Notes under the pieces: model-generated
What the model saw: the letters and a program-made list of their open reading frames with translations, nothing else
Databases searched by the model: none
What the model was told of the DNA's origin: nothing
Origin: Thalassiosira profunda
Lineage: Eukaryota > Bacillariophyta > Thalassiosirophyceae > Thalassiosirales > Thalassiosiraceae
Length of the DNA: 12,240 nt
Reading direction: 5' to 3'
Assembly (NCBI GenBank): GCA_036939355.1
Contig: JALLAP010002848.1
Location: forward strand, 1-12,240
Position numbers and translations under genes: made by a program
Shown here: in pieces, positions 1 to 7,732 of the stretch
Numbering within the stretch: the first letter of the stretch is position 1
How the letters are laid out: each line of letters begins with the position of its first letter

Positions 1-441
1 CTTTTTTGCTGGGAGAGGAACTCCCTTCGGCTGGGACAGGAACTCCACGCTTGCCGTTGAACGCCACCCTCATCCTGCCCAGATTATTTGTGCGAGCGAC
101 GCCACTGGAACGGTGACCTTTGGTAGCACTACGCTAAATATTGTGTATTGTAATCCTAAGTCGCAATAATACTACCGCCCCGTTCCTCTCTTAAATTAGA
201 GACACGCTCATACATCAGAAACCAACCCCAGCCCCCCCCCCGCCAGCCCCGCCGGGCTCGCCAGCATACCCCACTGCATCGTCTCCCACAGCCGGACGCG
301 CCTTTCGATCCACCATCGCGTCGAACGGCCGGTCAACGGCGGGTCTTCAGAATGGGGGCGGAAGCTCTCGCCGCCGCCCATCCACTCAGTTCTAGAAGAG
401 GCCAACAACACCGACACCGGCGTCGGTCAATCATCATCATC
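1..441. other. Non-coding left end and upstream region
   Basis: I see no convincing gene in this stretch. It holds an imperfect 22-base-period duplication near the left edge, an A+T-rich part at about 120-200, a run of ten C at 232-241, and four TCA units (431-442) that run into the ATG of the pseudouridine synthase gene. An in-frame ATG at 352 would lengthen that protein by 30 residues, so the 3' part of this region could be coding or 5' untranslated sequence. The last part presumably contains the promoter, but I recognise no defined element. Confidence 0.5.
8..46. repeat. Imperfect direct repeat, 22-base period
   Basis: A 17-base unit beginning GCTGGGA at 8-24 recurs at 30-46 with a single change (G at 15, C at 37). 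The two copies are separated by five bases. It may be the edge of a longer tandem array beyond the window; nothing else supports a function. Confidence 0.6.
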
Positions 442-1672
442 ATGGCAGCATTCCTTGGGCGGATGTCAACTGCTGCATTGCATTCTACGCGATGCTCGAT
501 TCCTCGGGCACCGCAGCAAGGTTGCTTCGTCAACTTGCAAAATCTGCGGCGACATACAAGTGCGCTCCGTGCAGGAGCAGGGGCAAACAACGAGCGGCGG
601 CGCAAATCGCATCCTGACGGCAATCGGCCACAAAGACCCCGCGCGATGCGCTCTTCCCAAAACAGACCGCATTCCAGCAAAGCCCTATCGGCAAAGTTGG
701 AACGGCCCGAGATTATCTACTCCAACAACCACCTCCTCGTGGTGAACAAGCCGGCGGGGTGGAAATCGCAACCGGGAGACGGGGGCGGCGCCGGACCCAA
801 CCGGGGCCCGGACCCCAAGTGCCTCCTGACGTATCTCAAACAGCAATCCCTCGGGGGTGGATCCCAAAACGACTTCCTCATTCCCACCCACCGCCTCGAC
901 CAGCCGTGCACAGGGGTTTTGATCTTTGCGAGGAATGGCAAGGCCGCGAGCCGCGTCCAGGTGGCGTGGAGCAAGAGGAAGGTGGAAAAGTGTTATTGGG
1001 TGGTGGTGGAGGGCGGAAGCGATGCGTCGGATGGGTTGGAATTCCTGCGAANAGGTGGAAAAGTGTTATTGGGTGGTGGTGGAGGGCGGAAGCGATGCGT
1101 CGGATGGATTGGAATTCCTGCGAAGTCAATCGAAGCCATTGAGTGCGAGCGACGGTTATAGATTGTCGGCCATACTGAAAAGCACCGGAGGCAAGGGTCG
1201 AAACGCCAGGGGCGGTCCGCGGAGCAACGCCGGAGGCTCGGTGATGGTGAAACCTCTCTCTCCAAATCATTTCGCGGGCACTGTCGAAAGCAAAACAACC
1301 AGCGACGGGCGCATATGTCACATCGAATGGGAGCACTTGCTCCGTCTGCCATCCAATAGGCACTTGCTCTCCGTGACGACCGACACTGGAGCAAAGCACC
1401 AAGTGCGGGCCTTGCTCGCGCTGGCCGGCGGCGCTGCGATTTGCGGGGACTTGCGGTATGGAAACAACAATTCTCAGAGAGGTCACGAGCAGGGCAGGGT
1501 CGATGGGCCACTGCCCGACGGATCGGTGGCGCTGCACGCTCGATCGGTATTTCTGCCAACGGTGTCTCTCGGCGGTACGGAGTTCCTGAAGGACGAGCCG
1601 TTCCTTGCCACAATACCGAGGAGATGGAAGAGCTTCTTTGGCATACGTGAGGCCGATGTGAGAGACCTGTGA
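442..1672 (+). CDS. RluA-family RNA pseudouridine synthase (organellar?), interrupted by an assembly duplication
   Basis: Enzymes of this family isomerise uridine to pseudouridine in rRNA or tRNA. Three family motifs are visible: NNHLLVVNKPAGW near residue 95; HRLDQPCTGVLIFAR at about 150-164, with D153 as the expected catalytic Asp; and AKHQVRALLALAGG followed by GDLRYG, which matches the C-terminal family motif. The ATG at 442 is chosen because it opens an Arg/Ser/Ala-rich leader almost without acidic residues, which looks like a mitochondrial or other organelle presequence; the in-frame ATG at 352 is possible. Read literally, the frame breaks near 1051 and stops at 1161. This happens because 72 bases are present twice around an N at 1052 (a net 73-base insertion). 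Skipping one copy plus the N restores a single frame of about 385 codons to the stop at 1672, so I regard the gene as intact and the break as an assembly error. The first and third motifs lie on opposite sides of the join. The Gly-rich insert between the first motif and HRLD is unusual. The substrate site cannot be told from sequence. Confidence 0.85.
980..1124. repeat. 72-base near-identical duplication flanking a single N (assembly join)
   Basis: Bases 980-1051 recur at 1053-1124 with one difference (G at 1035, A at 1108), and the only ambiguous base of the window, 1052, lies between the copies. Both copies encode the same peptide, starting VEKCYWVVVEGG, but in different frames because of the 73-base offset. 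The single difference falls at a third codon position and is silent. This is what is expected when two overlapping contig ends from different alleles are placed side by side without merging. Confidence 0.9.
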
Positions 1673-1922
1673 TGGAGGAGTAAAGCATCTTTCTGCAATA
1701 ACACAAATCTTGATGCGCCTAGCCTTTTACCTACTTTAGTACCTAGATAACCACCCACCACTTTGCCAGGAGGAAAGCGCGGATGACTCAGTTGCTGGTG
1801 CTGCCACATCAGCGTGTTGGTCGCTCGATCGCGGCGCCGCCGCCGCGCAACCTCGCGCAACGATGTTGCCACACAACCAGATGCAACGCCCACGCCGCGC
1901 TTGCCGCTCCCTCCATACGACC

Positions 1923-2408
1923 ATGCTGTGGCTCGAAGCTCTCTTCTTTTTTATGCGCAACGTCGGCAGTTCGGAGGCTGCCTACGAGAACGTGTACGGC
2001 AAAGCACTCGAGCCATGCTCGCAGGACGGCGCGGCTCTCACCGGTTTCACGCGCACCGGATATTGCGTCGATCAAAACGACGATGCTGGATCGCACCACA
2101 TTTGCATCAACTTGGGGAGCATCGCGAGCAGCGGTCAGAACTTTTGCTCTGTTACGGGACAGTCCGATTGGTGCTCCAGCACTGACATGCCCTGTCACGA
2201 GAATCAGAGCGATGAGACGTGCACAATCGAGAACTGGTGCGTCTGTCAGTGGGCTTTCGCTTCTTACATCGAGAAGGCAGGAGGCTGCGAGGCCATCCAA
2301 GACGTCAAGTGTGATTCGATCAATATGCAAGCACTGAAAGCGTACGAGAGCGATTCCACCAGATATGGGGAAGCGTTGGCTTGTCTTTACGAGAAATGCT
2401 TGCTTTGA
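1923..2408 (+). CDS. Small secreted Cys-rich protein, DUF2237-like
   Basis: A protein of about 161 residues with 13 Cys after the leader. The pattern NVYGKALEPCS, then LTGFTRTGYC, then DAGSHHICIN, and later NWCVCQWAFA follows the DUF2237 family, which from memory reads N..G..L.PCS.D..TGF.R.G.C ... D.GSH..C ... WC.C...W. That family has no established function. The ATG at 1923 is chosen because it begins a hydrophobic stretch (MLWLEALFFFM) ending near SSEA, which resembles a signal peptide. The in-frame ATG at 1863 would add 20 basic residues and the one at 1953 would remove the hydrophobic core. The central part is longer and richer in Cys than the usual family member, consistent with disulphide bonds in an extracytosolic setting. 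It ends 59 bases from the stop of the convergent RNase III-like gene. I am confident that this is a gene and moderately sure of the family. Confidence 0.72.
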   Translation: MLWLEALFFFMRNVGSSEAAYENVYGKALEPCSQDGAALTGFTRTGYCVDQNDDAGSHHICINLGSIASSGQNFCSVTGQSDWCSSTDMPCHENQSDETCTIENWCVCQWAFASYIEKAGGCEAIQDVKCDSINMQALKAYESDSTRYGEALACLYEKCLL

Positions 2409-2467
2409 TCTAACTGTTCTTCATAGCAGATTAAATTGCGTTGTTGCCGATTACTGTCCAATCGCTC

Positions 2468-2899
2468 TCATCTTGCTCCTTTTATCTTTGCATTGATTGC
2501 TGTCTTGACCAACCACTGCGCCAGATCTTCATTTTCTTCCGCTCTCACCAATGCAACGGCCGCCTCAACTGACGTCCCAGCGGTTGGCGCCGTCCACGAT
2601 GCATCGTATCCAGGCAAAATGATTGAGACATTTTTGTGCAGATGTCTGTTTGAAAGGGCCACTGCAGCAATCTTGGACGCGACGTCACGATCGAGTGAAT
2701 TGCCGAACAGTTCCACCGTGCACTTCGCGACATGGTATCCGAGCAATTTATCCCCATACCACGCTGCATGTTTGTTTTCAGCTCTCCCACCCGAGTCGAC
2801 AGGCAGAATCTGGCATGGGTCCAGCCTTGCGACTGCCTGCTGCCACAATGCGGGGTGTATCGATCGGTGGAGGAGCTGATTGGTGCGTCGAAGCCACAT
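2468..2899 (-). CDS. Short RNase III-like domain protein, catalytic residues incomplete
   Basis: The frame encodes about 143 residues from the ATG at 2899. The segment WYGDKLLGYHVAK resembles the RNase III signature ERLEFLGDAVL, and AGTSVEAAVAL resembles the second conserved block (GT..EA..GA or D..EA). By this alignment two of the four acidic residues of the active site are kept (D50 and E112), while the first Glu is Ala46 and the second Asp is Thr109. So the domain may bind RNA without cutting it, as in ribosomal proteins derived from RNase III, or it may be a divergent mini-RNase III. The reading frame stays open upstream to a TAG at 3002-3004 with no ATG, and a TTGCAG at 2988-2993 could be a splice acceptor, so an upstream exon is possible; the start is uncertain. 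It follows the large fusion gene on the same strand with 143 bases between stop and ATG. The ORF on the opposite strand at 2436-2879 lacks any family likeness. Confidence 0.6.
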   Translation of the reverse strand: MWLRRTNQLLHRSIHPALWQQAVARLDPCQILPVDSGGRAENKHAAWYGDKLLGYHVAKCTVELFGNSLDRDVASKIAAVALSNRHLHKNVSIILPGYDASWTAPTAGTSVEAAVALVRAEENEDLAQWLVKTAINAKIKGAR

Positions 2900-3042
2900 T
2901 CGTGTGTTGCTTTGCAGTAGATTATGAGCAAGCGATTCCAATCCAAGACTCGGCACCTTGACCCAAAACTGCTCGACCCCCAGCTTGCTGCAAGTGCGTG
3001 CCTATGTGCGACTTGGATCTATTTGCAGCAACCTAAGCCCAC

Positions 3043-6000
3043 CTACTCGTCCCTCACTGCAAACACAATCAAGTCTGTAGGGTATGGCCACAACACCCCG
3101 TCGCGATCCCACCAGCTTTCTGCACCTTCGTAATGCACTTTGAAACCAGCGTCTCGGAGGTTGCCCATTGCTCGATGAAACACATCAACTCTGCGCTCCT
3201 TTGTAAATGACCATTCAAATGCCAAATGCGTCACATCCAGCCAAGACGAGGATTGAGAGGCATCCTCTGAGAGCAGGATCTCAATCTCAGCCCCTTCGCA
3301 ATCCAGCTTGACAAATGTCACGCCAGGCACGAGCGCTCCATTCTCTCGATCTTTGCGGAAGAATGATATGCAAGGAACTGGCACTCTCTCAAGCGTCGCT
3401 TGTTGCAGTTTCGAAGGTAGCTTGGTCTGCCGATCAACATAGTGTGAATAGTCTTCGAGCGAGTGGCGCCAGGTGTTTTTCTTGCCACTGTTTTCGTTCC
3501 GGGCCTTCACAAGTATCCGAGATTCCGCAGTCTCCTGAGCGGCAGCAGTTTGATGCAGCTCGACTGTCAGTTGGTTTGTGGCTGCAGATTGTTGGGAAAG
3601 GATGCGAAGATTCTCAGAGAGCAGCTCGTAATTGCTCGGTTCTGGCTCGTATGCAATGATACGCTGGCACCCTTTGGCCAATGCATAGCGGGAGAAGACT
3701 CCAATGTGCGCGCCAATGTCGAGCACTGCTGTGTGATTCTCAAGCGAAAAGCCAGAAGGCATTTCTGCATTGGGTTTCATATCGTATGCGCATCCACTCT
3801 CAGTATCCAACAACTCAGCGATGACGAGGGAATCTGTTGAGTCTTTGCGATATTGCAATGGAGGCAGAAAAGGCACCCGCTTGGAATGTTCTTTGGCCAA
3901 CCGACTCGCTCTTAGATCCTCTTTGCTGGCACGTGCACCTCTTTCTTCTGATTGTTGGGCTTCTTCAGTACTGCGCGACAGCTCTGGAGTGAACCAAACC
4001 AAACTATACCGTTCTCCGGTGAATGGCGCTGTCCAATGCAACTGGTTCCATCCATCGAACTCTAGTGGATTGTATCGAATGTAATACTTCTTGTTTTCGA
4101 CGAGGGTTTCACCTCCGGTGTAGTTGCCAAGGCCCACGATCATGGATACACTCTGGCCTAGCCCGCGACCACTGTCGACGTGGGGCGTAAATTGGGCATT
4201 TCTGTTAACAGCGCAGTGCGTAGATGGCATCCGTCGAAGATCTGAGCGTCCCATCCCATCGGCAGCAGGAAGATGAGGGCTGGCCTGTCTGATAATGTCC
4301 TCCTCCAGAGCAAAAATAGCCTTTGCAAGGTCAGGGAACAGGGAGTTGGCCTTCGGCAGCTCGTTGGTTCCCCACCGCTCTTCATTCACTACTGTAAATG
4401 AGCCTGATGATATTGTGTTGCCAGGAAATGCACTGGCCAATACCCTCTTCCTTGTCGCAAGAGTGTTTTTCGGCGTGGCGCCCACAGTCTTTATCACACG
4501 CGATCGGGCGTCAGATGTAGCTGGCCACTTGCCGTCTTTCACAACGCCGCGTAACAAATCCAGCACGGTAGCATACTCTTTTGGAGCGTCTGTGTCAACT
4601 AGAGGCAGCGTGCTTTCATCAGCGTCCGACGAAGGGGAATTGTCCGTCGCATCATCTGCCTCGACAGTTTCAATTTGTCGCCGAAGGGCAGGCGAAATCA
4701 CGTCGCGCAACTCGACAAGCCAATCATCGTCTTTAGCGTCGTCAATTGACGACACCGCCCTTCGTAGCAGTTTTGTGTGAAGTTCCGCCTCCCAAGCTTC
4801 CTCAGATTGCGAGCCGGGATATATTGTTCTCTCGAAACTTCCGCCGTTGTGTTGGGCTTCCTGGCCTTCTTGGGCTTCTCGCCACAAGGACCCTCTATTA
4901 CCCGTCAGCTCGTGAAAATGATACCGCGCGCGCCAAAAGTACAGCCTTGAACCCAAAACCGGAGGCGCAGGAAGTCCTCGCATGTACACGTCGGGTCGCG
5001 TGGCAGTCTCAAAGAAATTGGGTGGAAGCCATCCGTTGGTCATACCGACCAATGCGCTGACGATCCGCGGAAGCTGGCCACTTAGGAATCCATCGGCTCT
5101 GAACTCTAGAACGATATGAATATCGCCAACGTCTGTCTCATCGCATATCTCGTTATCATGGGCATCGAGGAACCCGACAATCTTGGCACGGTCCATCGTT
5201 CTCCACACTGCTTCGTGGGCCGGAGACGACGACAAGCCCCGACTCTCAGGGCTCGCAAAATTCGACCAACACCGCCGACTTTTTCTCCAGAGCTGCCCGA
5301 ACCGGCCAGGGGCCAGCTTGAATTGGGCGTCAACCTCATTGGGGGTACCAGTTATATTGTTCCTTTCCGCCTCTCGTCTCAAACGCCTGTTTGGCACAGT
5401 CTGGCTCTCGGCCGCCTTCAACGATTGCTTTAATCGCTTGATACAATTTGGCGTTTCGGGCGCGATCCCTTCTGACCGGGGTTGGTGTTCCCGATGAGAC
5501 CGTGCCACGAGTGCATCCATTGCATGCAATCGGATTTGCAACTGGCTCTCTGCATCGTCCAACAAAGCCTGTATTTGCCCTAGCAATTCACCGCTGCTGG
5601 AATAGTCCTTCCACTTCGATATGGCAGTATGATTGCGAGCGAGCCGATAGTTGAAAGACATCACTTCCGAAGTGGCACTTGTAACCTCCGCATCCTGCCG
5701 AAGAGATGGTCTTCTCAACTTTGCCGCAGTACTGTAGGTGAGAGCAGTCGTCGCGACTGTGAAGTTGTAACGTTGGGCCGCATCAACGAAAGCTCGGTGT
5801 ATCTTGTTCGCCACCACATCATTCGTAGCTGACCTGTCCTCTCCGTCGTGATAGCCGTAGCGAACGGCGGCAGTCATCAGAAGCTCTACTTCGGCGGTGG
5901 CAATGTTGTCCATCGATACTGAACAAGCTGCTGACGCCTCGTCCTCTCCCCGAAGATGCCGAAACAGGGCATTGCGAGAATTGTACGTCTCTTTGCAACC

Positions 6001-6174
6001 TTTGCACTCGTAGACCTGCCGCTCGCTTTGGGCCCCAGCTGGTTCGGCAGGAGCAGCGGTGGAGAAGACGGCAGTCGGCCGATGATGGCATGCCGCGAAC
6101 CTTGGCCAAGTGAATGATGTCGCCAGAGACAGCAGGGCGAGTACGACGAGCAGATGAGTAGCAGACGCCGCCAT
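3043..6174 (-). CDS. Multidomain fusion: zinc finger, TruA-like pseudouridine synthase, 2OG-Fe(II) oxygenase, FkbM methyltransferase; probably plastid-targeted
   Basis: A single uninterrupted 1043-residue frame. Residues 1-20 are a hydrophobic signal peptide; LATS then FTWPRF places Phe at +1, like the ASAFAP motif of heterokont plastid presequences, and a basic, Ser/Ala-rich stretch follows. Residues 55-84 form a finger with C57, C60, H73 and perhaps C84 around the motif NALFRHLRG. Residues about 95-423 resemble TruA: VRYGYHDG at the start, RQDAEV with D161 at the place of the catalytic Asp in RTD.GV, and a C-terminal half with ADGFLSGQLPRIVSALVG and LPAPPVLGSRLYF. A charged linker at about 425-560 is probably disordered. 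Residues about 575-730 are a 2-oxoglutarate/Fe(II) oxygenase with H665-x-D667, H713 as the third iron ligand and R722 (GERYSLVWF) for the co-substrate. Residues about 812-990 are an FkbM-type SAM methyltransferase with VLDIGAHIGVFSRYA (817-831), the acidic EPEP after the second strand, and KLDCEGAEIEIL (956-967). I infer a plastid protein able to isomerise, hydroxylate and methylate, possibly on RNA; the substrate is unknown. It shares a 180-base head-to-head spacer with the carrier gene. Confidence 0.85.
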   Translation of the reverse strand: MAASATHLLVVLALLSLATSFTWPRFAACHHRPTAVFSTAAPAEPAGAQSERQVYECKGCKETYNSRNALFRHLRGEDEASAACSVSMDNIATAEVELLMTAAVRYGYHDGEDRSATNDVVANKIHRAFVDAAQRYNFTVATTALTYSTAAKLRRPSLRQDAEVTSATSEVMSFNYRLARNHTAISKWKDYSSSGELLGQIQALLDDAESQLQIRLHAMDALVARSHREHQPRSEGIAPETPNCIKRLKQSLKAAESQTVPNRRLRREAERNNITGTPNEVDAQFKLAPGRFGQLWRKSRRCWSNFASPESRGLSSSPAHEAVWRTMDRAKIVGFLDAHDNEICDETDVGDIHIVLEFRADGFLSGQLPRIVSALVGMTNGWLPPNFFETATRPDVYMRGLPAPPVLGSRLYFWRARYHFHELTGNRGSLWREAQEGQEAQHNGGSFERTIYPGSQSEEAWEAELHTKLLRRAVSSIDDAKDDDWLVELRDVISPALRRQIETVEADDATDNSPSSDADESTLPLVDTDAPKEYATVLDLLRGVVKDGKWPATSDARSRVIKTVGATPKNTLATRKRVLASAFPGNTISSGSFTVVNEERWGTNELPKANSLFPDLAKAIFALEEDIIRQASPHLPAADGMGRSDLRRMPSTHCAVNRNAQFTPHVDSGRGLGQSVSMIVGLGNYTGGETLVENKKYYIRYNPLEFDGWNQLHWTAPFTGERYSLVWFTPELSRSTEEAQQSEERGARASKEDLRASRLAKEHSKRVPFLPPLQYRKDSTDSLVIAELLDTESGCAYDMKPNAEMPSGFSLENHTAVLDIGAHIGVFSRYALAKGCQRIIAYEPEPSNYELLSENLRILSQQSAATNQLTVELHQTAAAQETAESRILVKARNENSGKKNTWRHSLEDYSHYVDRQTKLPSKLQQATLERVPVPCISFFRKDRENGALVPGVTFVKLDCEGAEIEILLSEDASQSSSWLDVTHLAFEWSFTKERRVDVFHRAMGNLRDAGFKVHYEGAESWWDRDGVLWPYPTDLIVFAVRDE

Positions 6175-6354
6175 CGCCGTCGTTGTGGGAGTGATGGGTG
6201 ATGGGTCTGGTGAGGTCGGGTGCGTGCGTAAAAAAATGAGGGGCGGAGATTTTTGTGCCCGCCCTGCCCGCGCTCCGCGCTCTCGTCTGCGTCACCTCTC
6301 ATTCATGCATGGTGCAACGAGCGCGACCGTGCCGCTGTGCGCACTGCAAGTATC
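6175..6354. promoter_or_regulatory. Probable bidirectional promoter between the fusion gene and the carrier gene
   Basis: The two start codons face away from each other and are 180 bases apart, so both 5' untranslated regions and both core promoters must fit here unless further untranslated exons exist. The stretch contains a short GTGATGG-type direct repeat near 6190-6205 and a run of seven A near 6230. I see no clear TATA or CCAAT element. The claim rests on gene arrangement alone. Confidence 0.4.
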
Positions 6355-7711
6355 ATGACCACAGCCGACGCCTCGCCCTCGTCGACGTCACGAAGCCAGA
6401 GTAACAATCGCCGGCGGCTGACGATTCAAGCGCCGCCGAGGCTCGTCCGCACCCAGCAACGCGAAGTGAAGTCGACACAAAACGCGCCGATGACGTTCCA
6501 CCTGGGAGAAGAGGCAGTTGGAGGACTGTCTGCAGGAATTGTGGGGACCCTGTTGGGGTTCCCGCTCGATTTGGTCAAGACCAGGTAAGATGTGCATGTG
6601 ATGGTGCATATGTGCAATGCAGCAGTATAATCTGTCTTGATGCATGCACCTTTCTCATTTCATCTTGGCGCATGTGTTGTGTGCAAATGCAAACTGTTTG
6701 TGACGCGTGCACCTGATCATATGCGTTTGCAATCTGCAACCTCCTACCTCCAACAGAATGCAAACGCAGTCTTCCACCTCTGGCATCAAACATCTCTCCT
6801 TTGTATCGCTTCTGAAACACATTGTGAGGACAGAGGGCATATCGAACGTCTACAAAGGAGTGGGGCCTCCCCTGTTATCCCTCAGCATTGTGAATACAGT
6901 CAGCTTTACTAGCTACTCGTACTTCCGTCAGAGTCATTTCCACGGACAAGATGGATGGGACTTGAACAATGCTTTGAGCGGAATGATGGGTGCGCCGGTA
7001 TTCGGCTTGGTGACTACGCCCGAGAACTTGTTGAAGACGCAGATGCAGCTCGATAACGTGCAGAGCGAACGAGCGAAATTGAAGAAGGGGACACAACAAA
7101 AACCAACGCAACAAATACCCAAAGGGAGATTTGCCAGCTCGTTTCAATGCGCCAAAACGCTGGTGTCGTCTCATGGATTGCCTGTGCTGTACACTGGGCA
7201 CGTCATCAATACAATTCGCGAAGCGGCGTTTGTCGGCACGTACTTCTTTTGCTACGAAGGGTTCAAAGGAGAATTTCAGAGGCTCCTTTTTCGTGTGGAA
7301 AACATGGTTCGGTCCGGTGTAGATAGACCCGCACACAAGGATGCCTCTTGGTCAACTTCTTTTGCAATACCAATGGCTGGTGGGTGCGCGGGCGCAACTG
7401 CGTGGGCTGCCACCTTCCCTATGGACTGCATCAGAGCGGGAGTGCAAGGACAACCGATACCAGTGTCGGCCTCCACGCCATTGCAGAAGCAAGGAGCATT
7501 AGAAACGTTGAGACAATTGCTGCAAACAAAGGGCTTCCTTGGACTCTATTCTGGAGTGGCGCCGAGCATTGCCAGGGCTTTCTTGGTGTCTGGAAGCCGC
7601 TTTTCTGCCTACGAGGGCGCTCTGTGGTTGTGCCGTTGGAGTGGGCTGACTTCTTCTGGCCGAGCAGATGCGCATTATTCGGACGAAGGGCCGGGTGCAT
7701 ACGATGATTAG
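6355..7711 (+). CDS. Mitochondrial carrier (SLC25) family protein, two exons
   Basis: Carriers of this family exchange metabolites or cofactors across the inner mitochondrial membrane. Exon 1 is 6355-6584 and exon 2 is 6757-7711; the 172-base intron begins GTAAGA and ends AACAG. Splicing splits the Arg codon of PLDLVKTRMQ (AG|A) and gives 394 residues. All three repeat signatures are present: PLDLVK (70-75), PENLLK (165-170) and PMDCIR (298-303), each fitting P-x-[DE]-x-x-[KR]. Glycine-rich helix segments before each signature, such as GGLSAGIVGTLLG, also fit. The first 45 residues are polar and Arg-rich, longer than usual for the family, and may help targeting or be untranslated if the ATG at 6490 is used instead. 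A loop rich in Lys and Gln at about 180-205 follows the second signature. The substrate cannot be assigned; the amino-acid, carnitine or ornithine branch is only a guess. The ORF ends 21 bases from the stop of the convergent methyltransferase gene. Confidence 0.9.
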
Positions 7712-7732
7712 CTCTGCACGCCACCATCTTTT

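Noticed and set aside
1053..1161. A real frameshift or pseudogene in the RluA-type synthase.
   Set aside because: The break coincides exactly with a 72-base duplication around an N, and both flanks encode conserved parts of one enzyme.
878..1706. Minus-strand frames across the RluA-type gene.
   Set aside because: They are antisense shadows; the synthase motifs on the plus strand explain the open frames.
2436..2879. Plus-strand frame overlapping the RNase III-like gene.
   Set aside because: No recognisable motif, and the minus strand encodes a domain-like protein over the same bases.
2958..3057. A cryptic intron (donor GTGAGG at 3057, acceptor TTGCAG ending at 2988) joining the fusion gene to the RNase III-like frame as a fourth domain.
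   Set aside because: The join is out of frame with the RNase III-like ORF and soon reaches a stop, while the unspliced frame ends cleanly at 3043 after a complete FkbM domain.
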